A stretch of 64,000 nucleotides of DNA from Arthrobacter antioxidans. GTDB lineage: Bacteria; Actinomycetota; Actinomycetes; Actinomycetales; Micrococcaceae. The stretch lies in assembly GCF_023100725.1 (NCBI RefSeq), contig NZ_CP095501.1, forward strand, positions 2,294,001 to 2,358,000, read 5' to 3'. Under the pieces are notes generated by a model. The model was not told the DNA's origin, did no database searches, and was given only the letters and a program-made list of their open reading frames with translations. Positions 27,494 through 36,178 of the stretch are shown piece by piece. The first letter of the stretch is position 1; each line of letters opens with the position of its first letter. Made by a program: the position numbers and the translations under genes.

Positions 27494-29197
27494 TCAGCCG
27501 CAGTAGGCCCCTTCGGAGGCCGAGTGGACGAGCTTGGCGTACTTCGCCAGGACGCCCTTGGTGTAACGGGCGGGAAGGGGCTCCCAGCCGATCCTGCGCT
27601 CCTCGAGCTCGGCCTCGTCGACGAGGAGGTCGAAGCTCTTCGCGGCGATGTCCACGCGGATGCGGTCGCCGTCTCGCACGAAGGCGATGGGTCCGCCGTC
27701 CACGGCCTCCGGCGCCACGTGCCCGATGCAGAGGCCCGTGGTGCCGCCGGAGAAGCGGCCGTCGGTCAGCAGCAGCACGTCCTTGCCCAGGCCGGCGCCC
27801 TTGATCGCGCCGGTGATGGCGAGCATCTCGCGCATCCCGGGGCCGCCCTTCGGGCCTTCGTAGCGGATGACGACGACGTCCCCTGCGTGGATCTGCCCGG
27901 CGTCGAGCGCGTCCAGGGCGCCCTGCTCGCGCTCGAACACGCGTGCCGTTCCCTCGAAGATGTCGGCGTCGAACCCGGCGCTCTTCACCACGGCGCCCTC
28001 AGGGGCCATGGACCCGTGCAGGATGGTGATGCCGCCGGTCTTGTGCAGCGGGTTGTCGAGGGCCCGGAGGATCTTGCCGTCGAGATCCGGCGGATCGATG
28101 TCCGCGAGATTCTCCGCGAGCGTCTTGCCGGTAACGGTGAGGCAGTCGCCGTGCAGCAGTCCGGCGTCGAGCAGTGCCTTCATGATGACCGGCACCCCGC
28201 CCACCTTGTCGACGTCGAACATGACGTAGCGACCGAACGGCTTGAGGTCGCCGAGGTGCGGGATCGTGTCGCCGATCCGGCTGAAGTCGTCGAGGCTCAG
28301 GTCGACCTCGGCCTCGCGGGCGATCGCCAGGAGGTGCAGGACGGCGTTCGTGGAGCCGCCGAAGGCCATGGTGACGGCGATGGCGTTCTCGAAGGCCTTC
28401 TTGGTCATGATGTCGCGCGCCGTGATGCCGAGGCGCAGGAGGTTGACGACAGCCTCGCCGGACTTCTGAGCGAATGCGTCGCGTCGGCGATCGACGGAGG
28501 GAGGGGCAGCGGACCCGGGCAGTGACATCCCGAGGGCCTCGCCGATGCAGGCCATGGTGTTGGCGGTGTACATACCGCCGCACGCGCCTTCCCCGGGACA
28601 GACTGCGCGTTCGATGCTGTCGAGGTCCTTGAGGCTCATCGTGCCTGCTGCACAGGCTCCCACGGCCTCGAAGGCGTCGATCAGGGTGACTTCCTTCTCG
28701 GTGCCGTCCTCGAGCTTGGCGAAGCCCGGCATGATGGTGCCCGCGTAGAGGAACACGGACGCGAGGTCGAGGCGGGCGGCCGCCATGAGCATGCCGGGCA
28801 GGGACTTGTCGCAGCCGGCGAGGAGCACGGAGCCGTCGATGCGCTCGGCCTGCATGACGGTCTCGACCGAGTCCGCGATGACCTCACGGGAGACGAGGGA
28901 GAAGTGCATGCCCTCGTGTCCCATGGAGATGCCGTCGGAGACGGAGATGGTGCCGAACTGCATGGGGAACCCGCCGGCGGAGTGGACGCCTTCCTTGGCA
29001 CCCTGGGCCAGACGGTTCAGGGAGAGATTGCAGGGGGTGATCTCGTTCCAGGAACTCGCGACGCCGACCTGCGGTTTCGCGAAGTCGTCGTCTCCCATGC
29101 CCACCGCACGAAGCATCCCGCGTGAGGGGGCCGCGTGGATGCCGTCGGTGACGATGCGGCTTCTTGGCTTGATGTCTGGGGTTGTGTCCGCGCTCAT
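27494..29197 (-). CDS. ilvD: Dihydroxy-acid dehydratase
   Basis: The 567-residue Fe-S dehydratase makes the 2-keto acids of valine and isoleucine. Cluster-binding cysteines are in [12 protein letters not shown] and [19 protein letters not shown], the Mg/substrate region includes [16 protein letters not shown], and the C-terminal swivel has [37 protein letters not shown]. Start ATG 29197 follows TAGACT by seven bases (leaderless). It is on the same strand as ilvB but is separated from it by a terminator and the ilvB promoter, so it is a separate unit. Confidence 0.96.
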   Translation of the reverse strand: MSADTTPDIKPRSRIVTDGIHAAPSRGMLRAVGMGDDDFAKPQVGVASSWNEITPCNLSLNRLAQGAKEGVHSAGGFPMQFGTISVSDGISMGHEGMHFSLVSREVIADSVETVMQAERIDGSVLLAGCDKSLPGMLMAAARLDLASVFLYAGTIMPGFAKLEDGTEKEVTLIDAFEAVGACAAGTMSLKDLDSIERAVCPGEGACGGMYTANTMACIGEALGMSLPGSAAPPSVDRRRDAFAQKSGEAVVNLLRLGITARDIMTKKAFENAIAVTMAFGGSTNAVLHLLAIAREAEVDLSLDDFSRIGDTIPHLGDLKPFGRYVMFDVDKVGGVPVIMKALLDAGLLHGDCLTVTGKTLAENLADIDPPDLDGKILRALDNPLHKTGGITILHGSMAPEGAVVKSAGFDADIFEGTARVFEREQGALDALDAGQIHAGDVVVIRYEGPKGGPGMREMLAITGAIKGAGLGKDVLLLTDGRFSGGTTGLCIGHVAPEAVDGGPIAFVRDGDRIRVDIAAKSFDLLVDEAELEERRIGWEPLPARYTKGVLAKYAKLVHSASEGAYCG

Positions 29198-29204
29198 AGG
29201 GGAG

Positions 29205-29210
29205 AGTCTA
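29205..29210 (-). promoter_or_regulatory. -10 box of ilvD, leaderless
   Basis: TAGACT on the minus strand is followed by seven bases (ctcccct) and the ATG at 29197. Confidence 0.6.
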
Positions 29211-29327
29211 GGCCCGCGTTGCACGCACGTTTCGCCATATGACCGGCCTGTTACAGCAGTCCGCGGGCCCGGCGGCGGCGGGTTCCCGGGTGCGCACGGC
29301 ACCTCGTCCGCGGGGTGCACGCTCCGG

Positions 29328-29333
29328 TACAGT
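29328..29333 (+). promoter_or_regulatory. -10 box for the unknown gene at 29430
   Basis: TACAGT in the divergent region with ilvD. A start near 29340 would give a leader of about 90 bases before the ATG at 29430. The -35 region is not clear. Confidence 0.35.
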
Positions 29334-29429
29334 GTGGACTTCGCGGGCGAATCGACAGCCCGCCGGGCGCACCGCGAGCAGCCCCGCGAGGGGCCGAGTC
29401 CGACAGCCTCCTACCGCAATGGCCGTGAT

Positions 29430-29885
29430 ATGACCCCCGAAGAGCCCTCCTCCTCCAGCCGACCGCTCGACGGCGGACAGGGCCTGAAGAACGCCCTGCG
29501 CCGGGTCTTCGATTCGCAGATCCCGAACTACGGCGACTACAACCTCGTCTTCGCGGTGCAGGCGGCCACGCCCGGCGCCCGGACGGCCTACGTGGTGGGC
29601 TACCGGTGGAAGCCGGCCGAGCTGATGATCGCCCCGGTGGACCTCGCCGGCATCACGGGCGCGGGCGTGCCCGTCGAGGTGAACATGACCAACCTGGCGC
29701 ACGCGCTGCAATGGGACGAGGACGGCAGCTTCGAGGTGGGAACCAGCACAGGGCGCATCTTCCGGTTCGGCGTGACACCGGCCCCGGTGCTCGACGTCGG
29801 CCCCGGCACCGCCCTGCAGCTCCTCCAGCACGAGGACGTGACGGATTTCACGTCCTTCATGGAGGCCTTCATCGGCATGTCCTGA
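29430..29885 (+). CDS. Conserved protein of unknown function
   Basis: The protein has 151 residues. After a Ser/Pro-rich start it has an alternating strand/helix pattern (YGDYNLVFAVQAATPG, TAYVVGYRWKPAELMIAPVDL, TGRIFRFGVTP) and an acidic C-terminus (LLQHEDVTDFTSFMEAFIGM). There is no signal peptide or membrane helix. It diverges from ilvD and is followed closely by a convergent dehydrogenase gene. I do not recognise the family, and nothing nearby indicates a role. An in-frame GTG two codons earlier is an alternative start. Confidence 0.75.
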   Translation: MTPEEPSSSSRPLDGGQGLKNALRRVFDSQIPNYGDYNLVFAVQAATPGARTAYVVGYRWKPAELMIAPVDLAGITGAGVPVEVNMTNLAHALQWDEDGSFEVGTSTGRIFRFGVTPAPVLDVGPGTALQLLQHEDVTDFTSFMEAFIGMS

Positions 29886-29918
29886 GCGGTTCCCGGCCCG
29901 CCCCATCGGTCAGGGGTG

Positions 29919-30887
29919 TCAGGCCCAGGGGCCGCGCCGCACAAGGTTGACGGGCTCCTCGCCGCGGCCGAGCAGCTCGACCTGCCGGCGGAGCAGCGCG
30001 AGGATCCGGGGCGGGAAGGCGCCGGTGTTGCCGCCCACGTGCGGCGTGATGATCGCCCCTGGCGCGCTCCACAGCGGATGCCCCGCGGGCAGCGGTTCCG
30101 GGTCGACGACGTCGAGCGCCGCCCGGAGCCGGCCTGCCAGCACCTCGCGGGTCAGCGCGTCGGTGTCGACGACGGCGCCGCGGGCCACGTTGACGACGAG
30201 CGCGCCGTCGGGCAGCGCCGCGAGCACCTCCGCCCCGATCAGCCCGCGCGTGGCGTCCGTGAGCGGCGTGATCACGATGACGACGTCGTGCTCCGGTGCG
30301 AGCCGGACGAGTTCGTCGCTGCCGTGGACGTGGCCCAGGGCGTCGTCCCGCGCCGCGCTGCCCACGCGCGTGACGGTCACCTCGAAGGGTGCGAGCCTCC
30401 GGCGGATCTCCTCGCCGATCCCTCCGACGCCCACCAGCAGGACCCGCCGGTCCGCGAGGCCCGGGTAGCGCGCGCTGCGCCAGCGGCCCTCGGTTTGCTG
30501 CCGCACGGCGTCGTCGATCCCCCGCAGCGACGCGAGGGCCAGGCCGACGGCGAGTTCCGCCGTGGCCGCCGCGTGGACGCCCGCGGCGGTCGCGATGGCG
30601 ACGCCGGGGCCCACGAGGTCCGCCACGCCGTCGTAGCCCGTGGACTGCGTCTGCACGAGCGCGAGGTTCGGGGCGGCGTCGAGCGCCCCGTCGAGGTGCG
30701 CGCGTCCCGTGTACGGCAGGACGACGGCGTCGAGCGCGGCCGGGTCGCATCCCTCCGGCGGTGCCTGGAAGTCCCACAGCACCACGTCGACGCCGGACGA
30801 GACGCCGGCCAGGGCGTCCCTCAGGTCGGCGGACGGGACGCTCAGGGTGCGGACGGTCGGGGGCGCTGCGGCGGCGGGGATCGTCAT
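29919..30887 (-). CDS. D-isomer-specific 2-hydroxyacid dehydrogenase
   Basis: The protein has 322 residues. The NAD fold is VLLVGVGGIGEEIRRRLAPF. The catalytic trio can be placed as Arg in NVARGAVVDTDAL, Glu in VVDPEPLPAGHPLW and His in ITPHVGGNT. It reduces a 2-keto acid or oxidises a D-2-hydroxy acid (glyoxylate/hydroxypyruvate-reductase-like); the substrate cannot be told from sequence. ACT and ASB domains are absent, so it is not another SerA. Six bases separate a TAGGCT box from the ATG. Confidence 0.9.
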   Translation of the reverse strand: MTIPAAAAPPTVRTLSVPSADLRDALAGVSSGVDVVLWDFQAPPEGCDPAALDAVVLPYTGRAHLDGALDAAPNLALVQTQSTGYDGVADLVGPGVAIATAAGVHAAATAELAVGLALASLRGIDDAVRQQTEGRWRSARYPGLADRRVLLVGVGGIGEEIRRRLAPFEVTVTRVGSAARDDALGHVHGSDELVRLAPEHDVVIVITPLTDATRGLIGAEVLAALPDGALVVNVARGAVVDTDALTREVLAGRLRAALDVVDPEPLPAGHPLWSAPGAIITPHVGGNTGAFPPRILALLRRQVELLGRGEEPVNLVRRGPWA

Positions 30888-30893
30888 GGCGCC

Positions 30894-30899
30894 AGCCTA
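30894..30899 (-). promoter_or_regulatory. -10 box of the 2-hydroxyacid dehydrogenase gene, leaderless
   Basis: TAGGCT on the minus strand is followed by six bases (ggcgcc) and the ATG at 30887. Confidence 0.55.
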
Positions 30900-31037
30900 G
30901 CGCCGTACCCGGTCCGGCCCCCTGGGACGCTCCGGGGCGGTGCGATCCCCCGGTTTCAGGTTTCGGGCAAAGTGCTGGTAGAGTTTCATGCTGTTGCGGA
31001 TGACCCGGACGGCACGAAAAAGCCGGGAAAACGCCAC

Positions 31038-31110
31038 GCACCTCTAGCTCAATTGGCAGAGCAATTGACTCTTAATCAATGGGTTTCGGGTTCAAGTCCC
31101 GAGGGGTGCA
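31038..31110 (+). tRNA. tRNA-Lys (anticodon CUU)
   Basis: The 73 bases fold as a cloverleaf: acceptor GCACCUC with GGGGUGC (one U-G pair), anticodon arm AUUGA-CUCUUAA-UCAAU with CUU, T arm UCGGG-UUCAAGU-CCCGA, and discriminator A. CCA is not encoded. It stands alone and is followed at once by a strong terminator. Confidence 0.95.
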
Positions 31111-31117
31111 CAACCGG

Positions 31118-31158
31118 AAGGCCCTCCCACCAGGCATAACGCCGAGTGGGAGGGCCTT
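31118..31158 (+). terminator. Intrinsic terminator of tRNA-Lys
   Basis: aaggccctcccac (31118-31130) and gtgggagggcctt (31146-31158) pair over 13 bases, followed by a TTTTT run. It lies seven bases past the tRNA. Confidence 0.9.
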
Positions 31159-31238
31159 TTTCGTTGCCCCGGGAGTGACGCACTCCACGCTAAGTCGAAG
31201 TTTATTGGTGACCCCTTCGCCCACGGACGGCGTGAAAA

Positions 31239-31265
31239 AGGCGGTCCCGGCGTCCGGAACCGCCT
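31239..31265 (-). terminator. Intrinsic terminator of the small accessory gene
   Basis: On the minus strand AGGCGGT and ACCGCCT (31259-31265 and 31239-31245) pair, with CCGG-rich bases between, and lead into a five-T run (31235-31239). It is downstream of the 100-residue gene at 31343. Confidence 0.6.
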
Positions 31266-31342
31266 CTCCCCTACCGTCCGGCCAGGTCACTCCACCAAGC
31301 CATCTCGGCCGCCATGGTCGCAGGTGGCCTGCTGCTTGGCGC

Positions 31343-31645
31343 TCACAGGGCGGCCTCCGCCTTACCGGTGAGGGCGGCGAGGACCTGCCGTGCCGGCTGC
31401 ATGTAGTCCCGGATGGTGAATTCCTCGCCGCGGTAATAGAAGTTCCCGAGGGTGGCAGCAATGACCTCGACCGTCGCGTCGTCCACCTTCACCCGGTGGA
31501 TGCCCTGCTCGGCGTCGGCGGCATCAGCGGCAGCGAGAATGACCCCGACTTCGTGAGACAGCTCGTCGACCTCGTGCGGCACATACCGGCCGCTCATGTC
31601 CTTGTCCCAAGCCTTCGCTGCGGGTTCGATCCTGTGGTCGCTCAT
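31343..31645 (-). CDS. Small acidic protein of unknown function in accessory patch
   Basis: The 100-residue protein begins MSDHRIEPAAKAWDKDMSGR and ends QPARQVLAALTGKAEAAL. It is soluble, acidic and mostly helical, with a central FYYRGEEFTIRDYM segment. A perfect AGGAGG site precedes the ATG, which overlaps the stop of the upstream frame by four bases (ATGA). That pattern is typical of small phage or plasmid operons, and the gene lies right after a tRNA, a common integration site. No family is recognised. Confidence 0.6.
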   Translation of the reverse strand: MSDHRIEPAAKAWDKDMSGRYVPHEVDELSHEVGVILAAADAADAEQGIHRVKVDDATVEVIAATLGNFYYRGEEFTIRDYMQPARQVLAALTGKAEAAL

Positions 31646-31906
31646 GCTGCTGCCCTCCTGGCGGTGGTGTCGACGGCATTGTCGAGGAAGTGGCGCCCTT
31701 CGGTGTCGGAGAGCATGGCACCCATGGCCTGCTCCCGTCCATAGGCCGCGCCGACGTCGGCGGTCCCGGCGGCCATGAGGTCCTGCAGCCGGTCGGCCTT
31801 GACGATGGACGGGAACCGCACGCGATGGCGTAGCAGTACGCGTCCAGGCGGCCGCGAGCGACGGGGTGGTGTCCGGACCGTCCTGAATTGTTGGTATGCT
31901 GTTCAT
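31642..31906 (-). pseudogene. Probable frameshifted remnant upstream of the small accessory gene
   Basis: The last 59 codons (from a GTG at 31821) read as a normal protein tail, VRFPSIVKADRLQDLMAAGT...TARRAAA, and overlap the next gene by four bases. Upstream, protein-like stretches continue in two other frames: RLDAYCYAIACG around 31815-31850, and an ATG at 31906 starting MNSIPTIQDGPDTTPS. This suggests an original protein of about 88 residues broken by two frame changes. It might instead be an intact 59-residue gene starting at GTG. Confidence 0.4.
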
Positions 31907-31907
31907 G

Positions 31908-31970
31908 CCGCTACTCCTTCATACGAGTAGCGGTAGAAACCCGATTTGCTCTCGCCGGCAGTCGGGTTTC
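31908..31970. other. Two adjacent hairpins upstream of the accessory patch
   Basis: The first hairpin, CCGCTACTC (31908-31916) with GAGTAGCGG (31925-31933), has an 8-base loop. The second, GAAACCCGA (31936-31944) with TCGGGTTTC (31962-31970), has a 17-base loop and is followed by gctttg. The pair could be a short structured RNA, a plus-strand terminator, or an operator for the minus-strand remnant genes. Confidence 0.4.
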
Positions 31971-32150
31971 GCTTTGCCCGGGGCGTTTGCCCCACGGCAT
32001 CGCATCTTCCGACGCACCCAGTGGGCCGAGCGCTACCGCGACTGGCCCGTCAACGTCGCTGCCGCCTCGAGGACCGGGCTTCGATTTCCCTGGCGGCACT
32101 TCCGCCCCGCTCCGCGCTCCTCGTAAGGTAAGGGTTGCCGCGGCCGGGCC

Positions 32151-32156
32151 TACGAT
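32151..32156 (+). promoter_or_regulatory. -10 box of the membrane-anchored protein gene, leaderless
   Basis: TACGAT is followed by six bases (ggacgc) and the GTG at 32163. Confidence 0.5.
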
Positions 32157-32162
32157 GGACGC

Positions 32163-32870
32163 GTGAACGATATCCTCTCCTTCGCCGGGAGCTACTGGTG
32201 GCTGGTCTTCCCGCTCTCGGGCGTCTTCGCCATCTGGGGCAAGTCCCTCTCCGAGGCGACGGAGCGGCGGCACCAGCGCAAGATGGAGCTGTACCGGCTG
32301 AAGCATCCCGGTGGCCCCCCGGTGCCGCTCGAGGCCCCGCCCGCTGCGGCGAAGCCCGTCCCGACGACGACGCAGCGCGAGCACGTGCAGCGCATGCACG
32401 ACGAGGTGGACCGGAAGTGGCTCGCCTACGAGCTCGACGCCGCGAAGCTCATCGACTACCCCATGATGACCGACGTCCGCGAGCCGCTCACCGTCGCATT
32501 CCTGCGCGCCAAGCGTGAGGCGGACGCGCTGCGGCCGGAAGCATCCGCCGCGGTGACGCCCGAGGACCTTGCAGCGTACCGTTCCGCGGTCACGTCCTAC
32601 GACGTCGCCTTCCAGATCGCGGAGACCGAGGCCCGGCGGGTCCGGGCGAGCGGGTTCACCACCGAGGAGCGGCAGCGGCTGGAGACGGCGCGCCGGCTCG
32701 TGACCGTGGCGATCGACGACGCCGCCACGGCGGCGGAGCGCCAGACCGCCTATCGCCGCGCCCGCCGGGAACTCGATGGCCTGATCGTGCTGCCGGACGC
32801 CACGGTGACCTCGCTCGAGGAGAAGGTCGCCGGGGCGATCGCGCAGCGGCCGGAACCCCCACAGCCCTGA
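32163..32870 (+). CDS. Membrane-anchored coiled-coil protein of unknown function
   Basis: The protein has 235 residues. One membrane helix at about residues 9-26 (GSYWWLVFPLSGVFAIWG) is followed by a basic stretch, a Pro/Ala linker and a long charged helical region (about residues 75-225) with coiled-coil character (EEVDRKWLAYELDAAKLIDY..., ERQTAYRRARRELDGL). No enzymatic motif is visible. The GTG start is supported by the -10 box six bases upstream. Related small anchored proteins are common and uncharacterised in Micrococcaceae. Confidence 0.75.
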   Translation: MNDILSFAGSYWWLVFPLSGVFAIWGKSLSEATERRHQRKMELYRLKHPGGPPVPLEAPPAAAKPVPTTTQREHVQRMHDEVDRKWLAYELDAAKLIDYPMMTDVREPLTVAFLRAKREADALRPEASAAVTPEDLAAYRSAVTSYDVAFQIAETEARRVRASGFTTEERQRLETARRLVTVAIDDAATAAERQTAYRRARRELDGLIVLPDATVTSLEEKVAGAIAQRPEPPQP

Positions 32871-32968
32871 GTGCCGCAAAGCCCTTCCCCGTTCCGCTCC
32901 CCGGGACGATAATCGCTCCGTCCAGCACAAGGGAGTGGCCGGCGAGCCACCCGACGAAAGGCGACCTC

Positions 32969-33433
32969 ATGGCAGCGACGATCAACACGTATCTCAGCTT
33001 CAAGGACACCGCGAGGGAGGCCATGGCCTTCTACCAGTCGGTGTTCGGCGGTGACCTCACCAGCAGCACCTTCGCGGACTACCAGGTCAGCGAGGATCCG
33101 GCGGAGCAGGACAAGATCATGCACTCCATGCTCACCACCCCGTCCGGGCAGGTCCTGATGGCGGCCGACACCCCCAACAGCATGGAGTACACCGCCCCCG
33201 CCGGGCACTCGCTGTCGATCAGCGGCGACGACCAGCAGGAGATCCGCGGCTACTGGGACGCCCTGGCGGGCAGCGGCAACGAGGTGATGCCGCTGGCGCA
33301 GTCGCCCTGGGGTGACAGCTTCGGCATGTGCGTCGACCGCTTCGGGATCAGCTGGATGGTGAACATCGCCGGGGCGCCTGCGGGCGACCAGGCGGCCGGC
33401 CAGGGAACGGAGCGGGAGACGGCCCGGAGCTGA
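32969..33433 (+). CDS. VOC-family protein (PhnB-like)
   Basis: The 154-residue protein has the glyoxalase/bleomycin-resistance/dioxygenase fold in the PhnB/3-demethylubiquinone-like form: TYLSFKDTAREAMAFYQSVFGGDL at the start, then MHSMLTTPSGQVLMAADTP and WGDSFGMCVDRFGISWMVNI. Many such proteins have no established reaction. A cgaaagg site precedes the ATG. The last 20 residues are a hydrophilic tail. The gene ends in a shared terminator with the DUF2795 gene. Confidence 0.85.
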   Translation: MAATINTYLSFKDTAREAMAFYQSVFGGDLTSSTFADYQVSEDPAEQDKIMHSMLTTPSGQVLMAADTPNSMEYTAPAGHSLSISGDDQQEIRGYWDALAGSGNEVMPLAQSPWGDSFGMCVDRFGISWMVNIAGAPAGDQAAGQGTERETARS

Positions 33434-33463
33434 CCCGCGGCTTCGGTCCGCCACCGACACGAC

Positions 33464-33497
33464 CGACGGCGGTGCCCCTCGAGGGACACCGCCGTCG
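33464..33497. terminator. Bidirectional terminator between VOC and DUF2795 genes
   Basis: cgacggcggtg (33464-33474) and caccgccgtcg (33487-33497) pair over 11 bases, with a small inner stem, between two convergent genes. Confidence 0.65.
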
Positions 33498-33505
33498 GGT
33501 GCGTC

Positions 33506-33694
33506 CTACTTGGACGCTTCCTTGTTCACGTCCGTCGGCGAGTCGAACTCGCGGTCGGGCAGGTTCCCGAGGGTCTCGAGAACCGTGTCATCGGCCCCCT
33601 TGTCCTTCGCGTGCTTCACGAGGTCCTCCTTGGACGCCGGGTAGTCCATGCCGCCCAGGGCCTTCTGGATGTCGATCGGGCTCGGATCTGCCAT
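33506..33694 (-). CDS. DUF2795 small protein
   Basis: The 62-residue protein has the DUF2795 pattern: IDIQKALGGMDYPASKEDLVKHAKDKGADDTVLETLGNLPDREFDSPTDV. The family is small and acidic and has no assigned function; it is often abundant in stress conditions in actinobacteria and cyanobacteria. A GAAGGAG site lies seven bases before the ATG. It is just downstream of the sugar cluster but is probably its own unit. Confidence 0.85.
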   Translation of the reverse strand: MADPSPIDIQKALGGMDYPASKEDLVKHAKDKGADDTVLETLGNLPDREFDSPTDVNKEASK

Positions 33695-33761
33695 GTGGTG
33701 CTCCTTCGGTTCGGTTGTGCCGGTCGGGATTGCTGGTGGTGCCTCCGATGCGGAAGCACCG

Positions 33762-34622
33762 TCACTGGTCCAGGATCTCCTGGGCAGCGTCTGTGGCACG
33801 GTCGACCACCGTGGTGGGTGCTTCGAGGTGCACCGCCCCCGAGGGGATGATGCCGGCGCCGCCGTAGCGCTCCATGACACGCCACTGGGCGGCCACGTCC
33901 TCCCCTGCGTGCCCGGGCGGCAGCTGGTCCCAGAAGTCGAACCCGCCGCAGTCCACGAGGGCCCGGCGGTCGAAGAGGACACAGCCACCCACCCACGCGA
34001 CGCGGTAGAGCCGCCACTCCCCGGGTGGGAGGGCCAGCTCGGCGGCGGCGTGCGCGAGGTTGGCCGCGTTGTGCAGCGGCCAGCGATCGAAGCCCTCCGT
34101 GCCCGGGCGGATGCGTTCGGGCCGCACCTCGTTGTCCGGCCAGAGGACGAGCTCGCTGCGCTCCTGGGGCCGGGAGTCGTCGAGGAAGGACAGGCCCTGC
34201 ACCGCGGAGCCCACGAACCCGCAGCCGGCGGCCCGCAGGGCCCGGGTCATGCGGTGCAGGGACGCGGGTTCGAGCCAGACGTCGTTGTCCAGGAAGAGGA
34301 CGGACGGTGCCCCGGCCAGGCCGAGCAGGTAGCTCCGGTGTTCGGCGAGTCCCCGGCGCGGGAAATGCCGTTCGAGCCGGACGGGCCGGCCCTGCGCCTC
34401 GAGGACCCGTACCATCGCGCGGACGGCGGGCTGGTCGAAGGCGGCTTCGCCGTCGGTCTGGTCGCTGAGGATCACGCGGAACGCCGGCGCCTCCTGCGCG
34501 GCCAGGCCCGCCAGCGTCACCGCGAGCTCCGCGGGACGCCCGAACGAGGGGATCAGCACGTCCACCTCGGGCTCCCCACCCGGCGGCTCCAGCGCCCACT
34601 CCCCCGACCACCGCGAGGTCAC
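33762..34622 (-). CDS. Family 2 glycosyltransferase
   Basis: The 286-residue GT-A enzyme has the sugar-nucleotide site DVLIPSFGRPAELAVTLAGL near residues 21-40, DQTDGE, and the metal motif as LFLDNDVWLEPASL in place of DxD. Later segments are WVGGCVLFDRRALVDCGGFDFWDQ and a C-terminal His (VHLEAP). No membrane segments, so it works on the cytoplasmic face. The GTG start overlaps the stop of the upstream hldE-like gene by four bases (GTGA), making it the last gene of that operon. The acceptor and sugar are unknown; a heptose donor is suggested by context. Confidence 0.85.
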   Translation of the reverse strand: MTSRWSGEWALEPPGGEPEVDVLIPSFGRPAELAVTLAGLAAQEAPAFRVILSDQTDGEAAFDQPAVRAMVRVLEAQGRPVRLERHFPRRGLAEHRSYLLGLAGAPSVLFLDNDVWLEPASLHRMTRALRAAGCGFVGSAVQGLSFLDDSRPQERSELVLWPDNEVRPERIRPGTEGFDRWPLHNAANLAHAAAELALPPGEWRLYRVAWVGGCVLFDRRALVDCGGFDFWDQLPPGHAGEDVAAQWRVMERYGGAGIIPSGAVHLEAPTTVVDRATDAAQEILDQ

Positions 34623-36178
34623 GGCACCTCACCCGCCGGGGGCGTGGCGCGGATCCGGCGGACCACCTCCGCGGTGGAACGCTCGGGGACGTAGTCGAGG
34701 ATGCTGACACGACCGCCGCAGGCCTCGACGGCGGGCGTCTCCTCCAGCATCTGTGCGGTGTAGTCGCCGCCCTTGGCATAGACGTCGGGCTTCAGCTGGT
34801 CGATCAGCGGCACCAGGGTGTCGCTCGCGAAGACGGTGACGTAGTCCACGCAGCTGAGGGAGGCGATGATGCCCGCGCGGTCGGCGATCGGGTTGATGGG
34901 CCGGTCGGGGCCCTTGAGCCGGCGCACGCCGTCGTCGTCGTTCAGGGCCACCACGAGGACGTCCCCGAGCTGCTTCGCCTGGTTGAGGTAGCGCGTGTGC
35001 CCTCGGTGCAGCACGTCGAAGCAGCCGTTCGTGAGGACGATCCGCTTGCCCGCGGCGCGGTCCGCCTCCACCTTCCGCAGCAGCTCGTCCGTGGCGAGGG
35101 CCGTGTCCGCGAACTGCTGCAGGTGGCCCGTCAGGTCCGCCGTCGTGCAGACGGACGTGCCGGGGCGGTGGACCACGATGTCGGCCGCGGCCTGCGCGAG
35201 GTCCAGGCTCGTGGTGAGCGGCAGTCCCGCGGCACGTGCGGCGGTGAGGCTCGCGACGAACGTGTCCCCCGCACCCGAGGCTTGCTTCTCGGTGGCGGGC
35301 CTGGCGTAGGTGCGGTGCTCCTCGCCGTCGGGCCCGAGCAGTACCGTGCCGTCGCGGTCCAGCGTGACGACGACGTTGGCCGCGTTGGTCGCGGCGAGCA
35401 GGTCGCTGCGGCGGGCTGCCACGGCGGCGGCGCGGTCGGTCCGCGCGTCGAGGCGCATGCCGAGGACCTGGGCGGTCTCCTGGGCGTTCGGTGTGACGAT
35501 GTCCGGGCGCAGGGCGGACCACGCCGCGGTGTCGTGGGCGTCGACCACCACGACCGCGCCCGGATCGAGGGTTGCACGGCGGGCCAGGGCGGCACGGACC
35601 TCCCCGTCGAGCGCCCCGGAGCCGTAGTCGCAGACGACCACCGCGTCGGCGCCCGTGACGGCGGCGGGGATCCGGGCGGCCAGTGCGGCGATCGCGACCG
35701 CAGGCAGGTCGTCGTGCGTATCGTCGAGCCGCAGCATGACCTGGTCGCCGGCGAGGATGCGGTACTTGGTGGTGGTGGAGACCCGGGCGTCCTGGACGAG
35801 GTCCGTGGTGTCCACGCCCGCGTCCTCGAGGATGCCGCGCAGGCGGCGGCCGGCGTCGTCGTCCCCGATCAGCCCGCACATCCTCACGCGGGCACCGAGC
35901 GCCGCCAGGTTCACGGCCGTGTTCGCCGCGCCCCCGGCCGCGTATTCGCGGCGCGTGACGTCGACCACCGGGGCGGGCGCCTCACGGCAGAAACGCTCGA
36001 TGGTGCCGCTCCACCAGCCGTCCAGCATCGCGTCCCCGACCACCGTGACGGACGGCGCGCGGTCGGCGATGGCGGCGGGCACCCAGGCCGCGAGCCCGCG
36101 CACCCGGGCCAGGTCCCCCACACCGTCCCGGTCCTCGGGCGCGGTGTCGGCGGGGAGTCGCTGCAGGGCGTCCTCCAT
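34619..36178 (-). CDS. hldE: Bifunctional heptose-7-phosphate kinase / heptose-1-phosphate adenylyltransferase (HldE-like, copy 1)
   Basis: The 519-residue protein has a PfkB-family kinase domain (about residues 40-355) with the substrate Gly motif AAGGAANTAVNLAALGA and catalytic base D305 in GAGDTF (302-307). This is fused to a cytidylyltransferase-like domain with TNGCFDVLHRGHTRYL (HRGH 391-394) and PERSTAEVVRRI near the end. In LPS bacteria this enzyme phosphorylates heptose-7-phosphate at C1 and, after GmhB, adds AMP. The start ATG overlaps the aldehyde dehydrogenase stop (ATGA). The N-terminus is about 35 residues longer than usual. A second copy lies at 39711. Confidence 0.88.
   Translation of the reverse strand: MEDALQRLPADTAPEDRDGVGDLARVRGLAAWVPAAIADRAPSVTVVGDAMLDGWWSGTIERFCREAPAPVVDVTRREYAAGGAANTAVNLAALGARVRMCGLIGDDDAGRRLRGILEDAGVDTTDLVQDARVSTTTKYRILAGDQVMLRLDDTHDDLPAVAIAALAARIPAAVTGADAVVVCDYGSGALDGEVRAALARRATLDPGAVVVVDAHDTAAWSALRPDIVTPNAQETAQVLGMRLDARTDRAAAVAARRSDLLAATNAANVVVTLDRDGTVLLGPDGEEHRTYARPATEKQASGAGDTFVASLTAARAAGLPLTTSLDLAQAAADIVVHRPGTSVCTTADLTGHLQQFADTALATDELLRKVEADRAAGKRIVLTNGCFDVLHRGHTRYLNQAKQLGDVLVVALNDDDGVRRLKGPDRPINPIADRAGIIASLSCVDYVTVFASDTLVPLIDQLKPDVYAKGGDYTAQMLEETPAVEACGGRVSILDYVPERSTAEVVRRIRATPPAGEVP

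Noticed and set aside
31038..32160. Intact integrated element at tRNA-Lys
   Set aside because: No integrase, excisionase or direct repeat of the tRNA 3' end could be found in the following kilobase; only a remnant is supported.
33506..33694. DUF2795 gene as part of the sugar operon
   Set aside because: It has its own ribosome-binding site and a 67-base gap after the glycosyltransferase stop, and the family is found in many unrelated contexts.
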